From: Streptomyces pyxinae
GTDB taxonomy: Bacteria; Actinomycetota; Actinomycetes; Streptomycetales; Streptomycetaceae
Length of the DNA stretch: 64,000 nucleotides
Assembly: GCF_024756275.1 (NCBI RefSeq)
Contig: NZ_JANUGQ010000013.1
Location: forward strand, 124,001-188,000
Reading direction: 5' to 3'
Part shown: positions 50,719-59,947 of the stretch, one piece after another
Position numbering within the stretch: position 1 is the first letter of the stretch
How the letters are laid out: each line of letters begins with the position of its first letter
Made by a program: the position numbers and the translations under genes
The notes under the pieces: generated by a model
Told to the model about the DNA's origin: nothing
What the model saw: the letters and a program-made list of their open reading frames with translations, nothing else
Databases searched by the model: none

Positions 50719-52221
50719 TCAGCTCTGGCCGCCGGCCAGCTTCTCGCGGAGGGCGGCCAGCGCCTCGTCCGACGCCAGGGCGCCGGAGTTGTCGTCCGAC
50801 TCCGAGGAGTACGAACCGCCGGACACGCCCGCCGAGCCACCGGCCGGGGCGGCGGCGCCACCCTCGGCAGCGGCGGCCTCGTCGGCCTCGCGGGACTTGA
50901 TGACCTGGGCCTGGTGCTGCTCGAAGCGCTGCTGCGCCTCGGCGTACTGGGTCTCCCACGCCTCGCGCTGGGCCTCGTAGCCCGGCAGCCAGTCGTTGGT
51001 CTCCGGGTCGAAGCCCTCGGGGTAGATGTAGTTGCCCTGGTCGTCGTAGGACGCGGCCATGCCGTACAGGGTCGGGTCGAACTCGACCGACGCCGGGTCG
51101 GCACCGAAGGACTCGTTGGCCTGCTTGAGGGACAGCGAGATCCGGCGGCGCTCCAGGTCGATGTCGATGACCTTGACGAAGATCTCGTCGTTGACCTGGA
51201 CGACCTGCTCCGGGATCTCCACGTGGCGCTCGGCCAGCTCGGAGATGTGGACCAGGCCCTCGATGCCCTCGTCCACGCGGACGAACGCACCGAACGGAAC
51301 CAGCTTGGTGACCTTGCCCGGGACGACCTGACCGATCTGGTGCGTACGGGCGAACTGCTGCCACGGGTCCTCCTGCGTCGCCTTCAGCGACAGGGAGACA
51401 CGCTCGCGGTCCATGTCCACGTCGAGAACCTCGACGGTGACCTCCTGGCCGACCTCGACAACCTCGGACGGGTGGTCGATGTGCTTCCAGGACAGCTCGG
51501 AGACGTGCACCAGGCCATCGACGCCACCCAGGTCCACGAACGCACCGAAGTTGACGATCGAGGAGACGACGCCGGAGCGGACCTGGCCCTTCTGCAGGGT
51601 GGTGAGGAACGTCTGGCGAACCTCGGACTGGGTCTGCTCCAGCCAGGCGCGGCGGGACAGAACCACGTTGTTGCGGTTCTTGTCCAGCTCGATGATCTTG
51701 GCCTCGAGCTCCTTGCCCACGTAGGGCTGGAGGTCGCGGACACGACGCATCTCGACCAGCGAGGCCGGCAGGAAGCCACGGAGGCCGATGTCGAGGATGA
51801 GACCACCCTTGACGACCTCGATGACGGTACCGGTGACGATGCCGTCCTCTTCCTTGATCTTCTCGATGGTGCCCCAGGCGCGCTCGTACTGGGCACGCTT
51901 CTTCGAGAGGATCAGGCGGCCTTCCTTGTCCTCCTTCTGGAGAACAAGGGCCTCGATCTCGTCGCCGACCTTGACGACCTCGTTGGGGTCGACGTCGTGC
52001 TTGATCGAGAGCTCGCGGCTCGGGATGACACCTTCGGTCTTGTAACCGATGTCGAGCAGGACCTCGTCCCGGTCGACCTTCACGATGACGCCGTCGACGA
52101 TGTCGCCGTCGTTGAAGTACTTGATCGTCTCGTCGATCGCGGCGAGGAAGGCTTCCTCGTTACCGATGTCGTTGACCGCAACCTGCGGGGTGGTGGCGGT
52201 GGTCTCGGTGCTGCTCGTCAT
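50719..52221 (-). CDS. rpsA: 30S ribosomal protein S1
   Basis: bS1 binds mRNA on the small ribosomal subunit and helps initiation. The 500-residue protein has four S1 (OB-fold) domains: starting near residue 35 (GDIVDGVIVKVDRDEVLLDI), near 120 (GTVIEVVKGGLILDIGLRGF), near 210 (GVVSSIVNFGAFVDLGGVDG) and near 295 (GKVTKLVPFGAFVRVDEGIE). A C-terminal tail rich in Glu/Ala/Ser follows. ATG 52221 is followed by the Thr-rich start TSSTETTATTPQVAVNDIG. It has its own clear promoter upstream and a hairpin terminator downstream, so it is probably a single-gene transcript. Confidence 0.97.
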   Translation of the reverse strand: MTSSTETTATTPQVAVNDIGNEEAFLAAIDETIKYFNDGDIVDGVIVKVDRDEVLLDIGYKTEGVIPSRELSIKHDVDPNEVVKVGDEIEALVLQKEDKEGRLILSKKRAQYERAWGTIEKIKEEDGIVTGTVIEVVKGGLILDIGLRGFLPASLVEMRRVRDLQPYVGKELEAKIIELDKNRNNVVLSRRAWLEQTQSEVRQTFLTTLQKGQVRSGVVSSIVNFGAFVDLGGVDGLVHVSELSWKHIDHPSEVVEVGQEVTVEVLDVDMDRERVSLSLKATQEDPWQQFARTHQIGQVVPGKVTKLVPFGAFVRVDEGIEGLVHISELAERHVEIPEQVVQVNDEIFVKVIDIDLERRRISLSLKQANESFGADPASVEFDPTLYGMAASYDDQGNYIYPEGFDPETNDWLPGYEAQREAWETQYAEAQQRFEQHQAQVIKSREADEAAAAEGGAAAPAGGSAGVSGGSYSSESDDNSGALASDEALAALREKLAGGQS

Positions 52222-52855
52222 GTGGGAAAGGGCTCCGGTACGGACATTGAAGTCGTAGGTACTGCTACGCCGGGAGCCCTTATCGCAGCTGCAGAAGCCG
52301 GACAGCCTAGGAAGCGCCTCCGACGATGGGGGCGCCTCGACAACCGAGGGGGCATACAACAGATGCGAGCGCGACCTGCTCCGTCTGAGGCGCGCAGGCC
52401 CGCAGCGCAACCTTTAGCATACGGGGGCGGCCGGACAGGGTCAATGCGCGAAGCGCACACCCGGGGGCGGAACGCCGCATAACCGGCACGAGCCGGTCGT
52501 CCCGGCCTCCCGGACCGCCCGGAAAACCGGCCAGAACCGGCCCGCGGCGCGCCGGACCCCCGCGATACGGCACGGGCACCCGCACCTCGCGTTCCCCGGG
52601 CCACCCCCGGTCACACCGGGGCCGCCGGTCATACGGAACGATCTACGTGACACGGCAGCCACCCGCCGCGTCCCACGCGGTCGGCACAAGCCGACACAAT
52701 CGGCCCGATCGGCCCGATCGGCACGGACGACACCATCGGCACGCACCCGGCACGGCCGCGGACACGACACACCCGACGCACACCGCACACCACGCACGAC
52801 ACGCCACGCACACACCGGCCCACGCGCGCACGCGCAAACTACGACGGCGGACGGA
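52222..52855. other. Divergent spacer between rpsA and the methyltransferase gene
   Basis: It holds the rpsA promoter and a leader of about 185 bases on the left. On the right, bases 52740-52845 have very few G or T on the plus strand (repeated cacacc, cacgcac), a strong C+A bias. Around 52698 the 9-mer atcggcccg is repeated. I see no gene. Confidence 0.65.
52416..52444 (-). promoter_or_regulatory. Strong sigma-70-type promoter of rpsA
   Basis: On the minus strand TTGACC (52444-52439) and TATGCT (52421-52416) are separated by exactly 17 bases. This is the best match to the principal HrdB-type consensus in the window. Transcription would start near 52409, leaving a leader of about 188 bases before the ATG. 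Confidence 0.8.
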
Positions 52856-53767
52856 ATGAGCCAAGACAGCCAGCACACCCCCGGACCCCGGTCCACGGAC
52901 CTCCGCACCTCGGCGGAGCCGGCGGCCGGCGCCGCGCCGCACGGCGCCCCGCACACCGGGCCGGTGCCGCCCCCCGAGCCCGCGGCGGAACCGGAGGCCG
53001 TCCGCCGGCCCGCCGGGAACGCGGAGAGCAGCCGGGCCAACCGCGGCTGGTGGGACCGGAACGCCGACGAGTACCAGCGGGAGCACGGCGACTTCCTCGG
53101 TGACGACCGGTTCGTCTGGTGCCCGGAGGGCCTGGACGAGGCCGAGGCCGGGCTGCTCGGCGAGGTGGCCGGGCGGGATGTGCTGGAGATCGGCGCCGGA
53201 GCCGCGCAGTGCTCCCGCTGGCTGGCCGCGCGGGGGGCCAGGCCGGTCGCGCTGGACCTCTCGCACCGGCAGCTCCAGCACGCCCTGCGCATCGGCGGGG
53301 GCGTCCCGCTGGTGGAGGCGGACGCGGGCGCCCTGCCGTTCCGGGACGGCTCCTTCGACCTGGCCTGCTCGGCGTACGGGGCGCTGCCCTTCGTCGCGGA
53401 CCAGGTGGGGGTCATGCGCGAGGTGCACCGGGTGCTGCGGCCCGGCGGGCGGTGGGTCTTCTCGGTGACCCATCCCATCCGGTGGGCGTTCCCGGACGAG
53501 CCGGGGCCCGAGGGTCTCTCGGTGGCCGCCTCGTACTTCGACCGCACCCCCTATGTCGAGCAGGACGAGGACGGGGAGCCGGTCTATGTGGAGCACCACC
53601 GCACCCTCGGGGACCGGGTGCGGGACGTGGTGGCGGGCGGGTTCCGGCTGGTGGACCTGGTCGAACCCGAGTGGCCGGAGTGGAACAGCCAGGAGTGGGG
53701 CGGCTGGTCGCCGCTGCGCGGACATCTGATCCCGGGCACGGTCGTCTTCGTCTGCGAGCGGGCGTGA
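52856..53767 (+). CDS. Class I SAM-dependent methyltransferase
   Basis: The 303-residue protein has a Pro/Ala-rich, probably disordered N-terminus (about 60 residues) and then a methyltransferase-11 type domain. The SAM-binding motif I is VLEIGAGAAQCSRWLAARG near residue 110, followed by PVALDLSHRQL, LPFRDGSFDLACSAYGALPF (motif IV/V region) and VLRPGGRWVFSVTHP. The substrate is unknown. Its stop overlaps the GTG start of an HrpB-like helicase gene, so the two are probably expressed together. Start at ATG 52856; the real start could be later because the N-terminus is not conserved sequence. Confidence 0.9.
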   Translation: MSQDSQHTPGPRSTDLRTSAEPAAGAAPHGAPHTGPVPPPEPAAEPEAVRRPAGNAESSRANRGWWDRNADEYQREHGDFLGDDRFVWCPEGLDEAEAGLLGEVAGRDVLEIGAGAAQCSRWLAARGARPVALDLSHRQLQHALRIGGGVPLVEADAGALPFRDGSFDLACSAYGALPFVADQVGVMREVHRVLRPGGRWVFSVTHPIRWAFPDEPGPEGLSVAASYFDRTPYVEQDEDGEPVYVEHHRTLGDRVRDVVAGGFRLVDLVEPEWPEWNSQEWGGWSPLRGHLIPGTVVFVCERA

Positions 53768-56571
53768 GCCCGGTGCCGGAGGCCGGGCCGCCGGAGGCCG
53801 GATCGGCGGAGGCCGGATCGGCGGAGGCCGGATCGGCGCGTTACGGGGCTCCGGGGCGCCCGGGCCCGGCGGCGGTTCCGGGGAGCCCGGGATCTCCGGA
53901 GCGGCCGGTGTCCTCACCGGCGTCGGTACTGCCGGCGCTGTCGGCCCTCGGGGTGCGGCCGGCCGGGCTCGAGCTGCCGGTACGGGACGCGCTGCCCGCG
54001 CTGCTGGCGGCGCTGGACGGACCCGGCACCGCCGTGCTCTGCGCGCCGCCGGGCACCGGCAAGACCACCCTGGTCCCGCTCGCCCTCGCCGCCCGGGGCC
54101 TGCGGGTGGTGGTGGCCGAACCCCGGCGGATCGCCGCCCGGGCCGCGGCGCGCCGGATGGCCTGGCTGCTCGGGGAGCCGGTGGGCGGCCGGGTGGGCTT
54201 CACGGTGCGCGGGGAGCGGGTGGTCTCCCGGGAGACGGTGGTGGAGGTCGTCACCACCGGGGTGCTGCTCCAGCGGCTCCAGCGGGACCAGGAGCTGTCC
54301 GGGGTGGACGCGGTGATCCTGGACGAGTGCCATGAGCGGCACCTGGACGCCGACACGGTGGCCGCCTTCCTGCTCGATGTGCGCGAGACCCTCCGGCCCG
54401 GGCTGCGGCTGGTGGCGGCCTCCGCGACGACCGACGCGGCGGGCTGGGCCGGACTGCTCGGTGGCGCGCCGGTGGTGGAGGCCACCGGTACGGCCCACCC
54501 GGTGGAGGTGGTGTGGGCGCCGCCCGCCCGGCCGGTGCGGCCGCCGGACGGAATGCGGGTGGACCCGGCGCTGCTGGGCCATGTCGCCGCCGTGGTGCGG
54601 CGGGCGCTGGCCGAGCGTCCGGGGGACGTGCTCTGCTTCCTGCCCGGGGTGGGCGAGATCGCCCGGGTGGCCGGGCTGCTGTCCGGGGTTAAGGGGGTGG
54701 ACGGGGTGGACGCGGAGCTGCTCCAGGTGCACGGCCGGGCGCCGGCCTCGGCACAGGACGCGGTGCTGGCGGGTCCGGCCGCCGGGCGGCGCCGGGTGGT
54801 GCTGGCCACGGCGGTGGCGGAGTCCTCGCTGACCGTGCCCGGGGTCCGGGTGGTGGTCGACGCGGGGCTGGCGCGGGAGCCCCGGACGGACCACGCCCGG
54901 GGGCTGGGCGCGCTCACCACCGTACGGGCCTCCCGGGCGGCCGCCCGCCAGCGCGCGGGCCGGGCGGGGCGGGAGGCTCCGGGCGCGGTGTACCGCTGCT
55001 GGGCGGAGGCCGAGCACGCCCGGCTGCCCGGCTTCCCGGCGCCGGAGATCCGGGTCGCGGATCTGACCGGGTTCGCCCTGCAGGCGGCCGTCTGGGGCGA
55101 CCCGGCGGCGGCCGGGCTGGCGCTGCTGGACCCGCCGCCCGCCGGGGCGCTGGCCGCCGCCCGGTCGGTGCTGGCGGCGATCGGGGCGGTGGACGCGGCC
55201 GGGCGGGTCACCGGCCGGGGCACCCGGATGGCGCGGCTGGGCCTGCACCCCCGGCTGGCGCGGGCGCTGCTGGACGGGGCACCGCTGGTGGGGGCGCGGC
55301 GGGCCGCCGAGGTGGTGGCGCTGCTGAGCGAGGAGCCGCCGCGCGAGTACGGCGACGACCTCACGGCGGCCTGGCGCACGGCCCGCCGGGGCGGCGACGG
55401 CTACCCGGCGCGGTGGCGGCGGGAGGCCCGGCGGCTGGCCGGGCAGCTGCGCGAGGAGGGCGACGGCCGGGAGCGGGGCCCCCGTGACCAGCGGGGCCAG
55501 CGGGGCCAGCGGGACCAGCGGGACCAGCGGGACCAGCGGGACCAGCGGGACCAGCGGGACCAGCGGGACCAGCGGGACCAGCGGGACCAGCGGGACGACA
55601 GTGCCGGAGACCCCGGGGCGTACGACGACGTGGTGGCCGGGACGGTCGTCTCGCTGGCCTTCCCGGAGCGGGTGGCCAGGGCACGCGGGGGCGGGGCGTT
55701 CCTGATGGCCTCGGGCACCGGCGCCGAACCGGCCGCCGGCTCCCGGCTGGGCGCGGCGCCCTGGCTGGCCGTGGCGGTGGCCGACCGGCCGGCCCGGGCG
55801 GCGTCGGCCCGGGTGCGGCTGGCGGCGGTGACCGGGGAGGAGACGGCCCGGGCCGCCGCCGCCCATCTGCTGGTCACGGCGGAGGAGGTGCGGTGGCAGG
55901 ACGGGGACGTGGTGGCCCGGTCGGTGGAACGGCTGGGCGCGGTGGAGCTCACCGTACGACCGCTCACCGCCCCGGACCCCGCCCTGCTCCGGGCGGCGCT
56001 GCTCGACGGGCTGGGCCGGGAGGGCCCCGGGGCGCTGCTCCACTGGTCGCGCGGGGCGCTGGAGCTGCGGGCGCGGCTGGACTTCCTGCACCGGACGGCC
56101 GGCGCGCCGTGGCCGGACGTCTCCGACCCGGCCCTGCTGGCCGGCGCGGAGAACTGGCTGGAGCCGGAGCTGTCCCGGGCCCGGCGGCGGGCCGACCTGG
56201 CGCGGATCGACGCCGGTCAGGCGCTGCGGCGGCTGCTGCCCTGGAGCACCGGCGAGGCGGCCCGGCTGGACGAACTGGCGCCCGAGCGGCTGGAACTGCC
56301 CGGCGGCACCCGGGTCCGGGTGGAGTACGGCGGGGAGCAGCCGGTGGTGGCGGCGAAGGTGCAGCAGTTGTTCGGGGTCACCTCGACGCCCCGGATCGCC
56401 GGTGTCCCGGTGCTGGTCCATCTGCTCTCCCCGGCCGGGCGCCCGGCGGCGGTCACGGCGGACCTCGCCTCCTTCTGGCAGGACGGCTACCGCGCCGTAC
56501 GCGCCGAGCTGCGCGGCCGCTACCCCAAGCACGCCTGGCCGGAGGTCCCCCCGGGCCTCACCCGGGAGTGA
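53764..56571 (+). CDS. hrpB: ATP-dependent helicase HrpB with a DQR repeat tract
   Basis: HrpB proteins are DEAH-type RNA helicase-like ATPases. The 935-residue protein has Walker A at APPGTGKTTLVPLALAARG (Lys100), the DECH box in VILDECHERHLDADT (Asp187), motif III SATTD, motif VI ARQRAGRAGRE, and a C-terminal HrpB domain ending YPKHAWPEVPPG. Two oddities stand out. Residues 9-25 hold a PEAGSA-type repeat from three 15-bp copies, and residues 575-610 are twelve D/G-Q-R triplets in a linker. The GTG start at 53764 overlaps the methyltransferase stop; a start after the first repeat is possible. Confidence 0.92.
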   Translation: MSPVPEAGPPEAGSAEAGSAEAGSARYGAPGRPGPAAVPGSPGSPERPVSSPASVLPALSALGVRPAGLELPVRDALPALLAALDGPGTAVLCAPPGTGKTTLVPLALAARGLRVVVAEPRRIAARAAARRMAWLLGEPVGGRVGFTVRGERVVSRETVVEVVTTGVLLQRLQRDQELSGVDAVILDECHERHLDADTVAAFLLDVRETLRPGLRLVAASATTDAAGWAGLLGGAPVVEATGTAHPVEVVWAPPARPVRPPDGMRVDPALLGHVAAVVRRALAERPGDVLCFLPGVGEIARVAGLLSGVKGVDGVDAELLQVHGRAPASAQDAVLAGPAAGRRRVVLATAVAESSLTVPGVRVVVDAGLAREPRTDHARGLGALTTVRASRAAARQRAGRAGREAPGAVYRCWAEAEHARLPGFPAPEIRVADLTGFALQAAVWGDPAAAGLALLDPPPAGALAAARSVLAAIGAVDAAGRVTGRGTRMARLGLHPRLARALLDGAPLVGARRAAEVVALLSEEPPREYGDDLTAAWRTARRGGDGYPARWRREARRLAGQLREEGDGRERGPRDQRGQRGQRDQRDQRDQRDQRDQRDQRDQRDQRDQRDDSAGDPGAYDDVVAGTVVSLAFPERVARARGGGAFLMASGTGAEPAAGSRLGAAPWLAVAVADRPARAASARVRLAAVTGEETARAAAAHLLVTAEEVRWQDGDVVARSVERLGAVELTVRPLTAPDPALLRAALLDGLGREGPGALLHWSRGALELRARLDFLHRTAGAPWPDVSDPALLAGAENWLEPELSRARRRADLARIDAGQALRRLLPWSTGEAARLDELAPERLELPGGTRVRVEYGGEQPVVAAKVQQLFGVTSTPRIAGVPVLVHLLSPAGRPAAVTADLASFWQDGYRAVRAELRGRYPKHAWPEVPPGLTRE
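55486..55593. repeat. Twelve 9-bp repeats inside hrpB
   Basis: The unit gaccagcgg is repeated twelve times in a row; copies 2 and 3 have ggccagcgg, and copies 1 and 4-12 are identical. It encodes Asp-Gln-Arg (Gly-Gln-Arg in two copies). Confidence 0.95.
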
Positions 56572-56709
56572 CAGCCGGGCCCTGCCGCGTACGGCCGCGT
56601 ACCACCGCGTACGACCCGACAGCGATCGGCGCACCACCGCCCGCGGTGAACGCGGCCGCCGCCCGGCCCCAGGCGAAGGGGCGGGCGGCGGAGCCGTGGT
56701 GACGGCGAG

Positions 56710-58512
56710 TCAGGCGGCCGGTCCGGCCGGGGCCTCGGAGGAGCCGGACGTGCCCGGGGTCCCAGAGGTGCCCGGGGTCTCCGGGGTGCCGCCGGGGGCG
56801 GTGGCGGGCTCCACCGTGAGCTCCACGGTGAGCACCGCGCCGCCGGTGGCGGTGATCCGCAGCAGGTAGGTGCCGGTCCGGTCGCCCGCGTGGAGGGCGG
56901 GCAGCTTCAGCGTGCCGTCGGCGGCGGTGGTCAGCCCGGTGAGGGTGCGGACCGGGGCGCCCTTCTCGTCCGTGAAGAAGGGGCCCTTGTCGTTGGCGGA
57001 AGGATCGTCGGCCGACCTGACCAGGGTGGCGGTGACCGCGACCCGGCCGGCGGCGGCGCCCCGGTAGGCCGCCTTCACCACGACCGGGGCGGTGAACTCG
57101 GTGCCCGGGGCGGCCTTGAGCTCGGCCTCGTCGGCCCGGGCCAGCGTGTCGGCCTGGCGGGCGGTGACGGTGGCCCGGACGTCACGGGTGGCGACCGTCC
57201 GGCCGGTGACGGTGGCCCGGACGGTGAATCCGCCGGTCCGCTCGCCCGCCTGGAGCGCCGGCGCCACGGCGGTGCCGGCCGTCCCGGTGACGACGGTGAC
57301 CACGGTCGCCCCCTGCGGGAAGCGGGCGTCGGTGGTGCCGACCAGTGCGAACCGGACCGGTACGCCGGCCACCGGCTTGCCCGCCTTGTCGATCGCCTTC
57401 ACCGCCGGACGGCCGGCGAACCGGGTGCCGGCCATGGCGGTGAGCGGGCCGGTGCCCACGTCTTCGAGGCGTACCACCGTGTCGGCGGGCACCGGCTTGG
57501 GCGGGGTGGGAGTCGGCGTCGGCTTGTGCGGAGTCGGCGTGGGAGTGGGGGTCGGCGTCGGCTTGGCGGGGCCGGGGCCCGGCTTCGGCGCCGGGCCCGG
57601 CTTCGACGGCGTGGGCGACGGGATCACCGACGGGACGGGGAACGACGGGAAGCCGGGCGACGGGGTGATCACCGGGTCCGTCCCGGTGGCCGGGTCGTCG
57701 CTGCGGTCCACGGGCAGCGTGCCGGTGCCGTCCGGCACCCGGTGGCTGCCGCGCTGGTAGAACTCGAACCAGGTCAGCACCGTACGCAGGTACTCCTGCG
57801 AGTGGTTGTAGCTGAGGATCGCCCGGTCGAGGTCGTCCTTGAGGGCGAGGTCCCGCTTGTTGGCGCAGAGATACATCCCGGCGGCGCGAGCGGCGTCGTA
57901 GATGTTGTTGGGGTCCTTGCGCCCGTCGCCGTTGGCGTCCTGACCCCAGGTCTCCCAGGTGGAGGGGATGAACTGCAGGGGGCCGATCGCCCGGTCGTGC
58001 ACGGTGTCGCCGTCGTAGGCACCGTGGTCGGTGTCGGTGATCCTGGCGAAGCCGACGCCGTTGAGGACCGGGCCCAGGATCGGCGAGAGCGTGGTGCCGT
58101 TGGCGTCCACCTGCCCCCCGCGCGCCTGGCCGGACTCCACCTTGCCGATGCCGGCGAGGAGTTGCCAGGGCAGCTTGCAGTCCGGGCGCTCGCTCTTCAG
58201 ATACTCCTCGGCCTGCTGGTAGGCGGCGAGCACGGTGGCCGGGATGCCGGCCTCCGAGGAACCCGTGGCGGGCACGCCGGGCGAGGTGCCGGGCTTGGCG
58301 GGGGTGTGCAGCGGCGGAAGGTCCGTGTAGTACGGGGAGTTGCCGGTGGCCGAGCCGCCGGTGGCCGGCGGGGTGGCGTCGGAGGCCGGTTCACCACCGG
58401 TCGCGGCCGTCACACCGGGGGCCTGGGAGGCGGACAGGGCCGCCACCGCCGCGGCCGCCACCGCCGTGCTGGTCGCTCCCTTGCGCAGCCGGCTGCCGAT
58501 GTGTACTGCCAT
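56710..58512 (-). CDS. Secreted lytic transglycosylase with Pro-Thr linker and Ig-like repeats
   Basis: The 600-residue secreted protein probably cuts peptidoglycan. After a signal peptide (STAVAAAAVAALSASQAPG) it has an SLT-type lysozyme-like domain at about residues 90-260, with the catalytic Glu126 in AGIGKVESGQARGG and the typical RAIGPLQFIPSTWETWGQD and NPNNIYDAARAAGMYLC-like segment (DPNNIYDAARAAG). A Pro/Thr/Lys linker (repeated PTPTPTP) leads to two beta-sandwich domains with VKAIDKAGKPVAGVPVRFAL, similar to bacterial Ig-like adhesion domains. ATG 58512 has GGGAGGGA upstream. It stands alone. Confidence 0.92.
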   Translation of the reverse strand: MAVHIGSRLRKGATSTAVAAAAVAALSASQAPGVTAATGGEPASDATPPATGGSATGNSPYYTDLPPLHTPAKPGTSPGVPATGSSEAGIPATVLAAYQQAEEYLKSERPDCKLPWQLLAGIGKVESGQARGGQVDANGTTLSPILGPVLNGVGFARITDTDHGAYDGDTVHDRAIGPLQFIPSTWETWGQDANGDGRKDPNNIYDAARAAGMYLCANKRDLALKDDLDRAILSYNHSQEYLRTVLTWFEFYQRGSHRVPDGTGTLPVDRSDDPATGTDPVITPSPGFPSFPVPSVIPSPTPSKPGPAPKPGPGPAKPTPTPTPTPTPHKPTPTPTPPKPVPADTVVRLEDVGTGPLTAMAGTRFAGRPAVKAIDKAGKPVAGVPVRFALVGTTDARFPQGATVVTVVTGTAGTAVAPALQAGERTGGFTVRATVTGRTVATRDVRATVTARQADTLARADEAELKAAPGTEFTAPVVVKAAYRGAAAGRVAVTATLVRSADDPSANDKGPFFTDEKGAPVRTLTGLTTAADGTLKLPALHAGDRTGTYLLRITATGGAVLTVELTVEPATAPGGTPETPGTSGTPGTSGSSEAPAGPAA

Positions 58513-58807
58513 GCGTCTGGTCCCTCCCCTTGGACGGCCGTCCGCGCTCCCCGCACGGATATACAGGCGTCCCAAGCCTTCCGCACCTTACGCCAACCGG
58601 GTCCGCCGCTGTACCGCCACCCCAGGCTGTTTCTCAGGTCTTCACCTTTTCCGCTCCCGCTCACCCACTTGCTCAGCCAGGTGTCCCGAGGACTCGTCAC
58701 GGGGCGCGTCCGCGGTGGAGGCGGCCGGACGGCCCGTGCCGCAGACTGGGGGCGGGCCGGCCGGTGATCGGCCGGTGATCGGCGACAGAACCGGGGGACC
58801 TGGCACA

Positions 58808-59761
58808 ATGCCCTTCACACTCAGTCATGCGGCGGCGGTACTGCCCGCGATGCGGCGGAACGGCACCGGGCGCGGCCCGCTGGTCGCCTCGGCACTGCTG
58901 GCCGGCTCCTTCGCCCCGGACGTCACCTACTTCGCGGACTCGGTGATCCCCGGCGCCATGGCCTTCGGCACCGTCACCCACGGCCTGCCGGGTGTGGTCA
59001 CCGTGGACGCGGCCATCGCGTTCGCCCTGCTCGGTGCCTGGCTGCTGGTGCGTGAACCGCTGGTGGGGCTGCTCCCGGCGCGGTGGCGGGACCGGGTGTA
59101 CTCGCTCGTACGGGGCCGGGGCCGGGGTGCGGGATCCGGCGGCCGGCGGGGGCTCGTGGCGGCGCTGTGGGTGTATGTCTCGGCGGTGCTGGGGGCGGTG
59201 ACCCATGTGGTGTGGGACGCCTTCACCCACCCGGGCCGCTGGGGCGTCCGGCTGGTGCCGGCCCTGGAGGGCACGGCGGCCGGGCTGCCGGTCTACACCT
59301 ATGTCCAGTACGGGAGTTCGGCGCTGGCCCTGGTGGCGCTGGTGTGGTTCACGGCCGGCGCCCTGCGGCGCGCGAACGCCGGGGCGGAGGCGGCCGGCAC
59401 CGTACCGGTCCGGCTCCCCCGGGCGCCCCGGCCGGTGGCGGTGCTGCTGCTCGGCGGCGGGCTGGCGGCCGGGACGCTCCACCGGTGCCTGCGCTGGTAC
59501 GCGTACTGGGGCAGGATCGAGACGCCGCTGGACATCGTGCCGACCGCCTGCTTCGGCGCGGGCACCGGGCTGGCGGCGGGGGTGCTGCTGTACGCCGCGG
59601 TGGCACGGCTCCGGTACCCGCGCGGTACGACGGTCCCGACGGCCCCGGAGGATGCGGGGCGGGGCGGCCGGGCGGCGGCCCCGGAGAGGCCCGGGCCGCC
59701 CGGGCCGTCGCCGGAGCACGCCGGAGACAACGAGGACACCGAGTCGGTCGGCGGCCGTTAG
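58808..59761 (+). CDS. DUF4184-family membrane protein
   Basis: The 317-residue protein starts MPFTLSHAAAVLP, the standard beginning of DUF4184 proteins. It has about six hydrophobic segments and the conserved histidine/aspartate motif THVVWDAFTHPGRWG near residue 133. The N-terminal His, SFAPDVTYF and this motif together recall membrane metal-dependent hydrolases of the YdjM group, but no activity is established. The C-terminal 45 residues are a charged, disordered tail. ATG 58808 has a GGGGGA site. It is convergent with polA. Confidence 0.88.
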   Translation: MPFTLSHAAAVLPAMRRNGTGRGPLVASALLAGSFAPDVTYFADSVIPGAMAFGTVTHGLPGVVTVDAAIAFALLGAWLLVREPLVGLLPARWRDRVYSLVRGRGRGAGSGGRRGLVAALWVYVSAVLGAVTHVVWDAFTHPGRWGVRLVPALEGTAAGLPVYTYVQYGSSALALVALVWFTAGALRRANAGAEAAGTVPVRLPRAPRPVAVLLLGGGLAAGTLHRCLRWYAYWGRIETPLDIVPTACFGAGTGLAAGVLLYAAVARLRYPRGTTVPTAPEDAGRGGRAAAPERPGPPGPSPEHAGDNEDTESVGGR

Positions 59762-59817
59762 CGGACCACCGACCGGGCGCCCGGCACCCGTGCCACGACC
59801 GCCGACCGCAGGTGCGT

Positions 59818-59946
59818 GCCCACCGGCCGGTGCGGGCCCGGTGCCCACGCCCACCGGCCGGTACGGACCCCGGGTCCGTCCACCGGCCGGTGCGGGTCCC
59901 GGGCCCACCGGTCGTACGGGTCCGGGGCCACCGGTCGTACGGGTGG
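59818..59946. repeat. Five 24-32-bp degenerate repeats between DUF4184 gene and polA
   Basis: Units beginning ccaccggccggtgcggg or ccaccggtcgtacgggt start near 59820, 59848, 59880, 59907 and 59931. The last touches the polA stop. Each unit has internal dyad symmetry (ccggccgg), so the block could fold and end transcription from both convergent genes. Confidence 0.75.
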
Positions 59947-59947
59947 C

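Noticed and set aside
58513..58680. c-di-AMP (ydaO-type) riboswitch before the lytic transglycosylase
   Set aside because: Such riboswitches precede some Streptomyces cell-wall hydrolase genes, but I could not find the conserved core here. A covariance-model search would decide.
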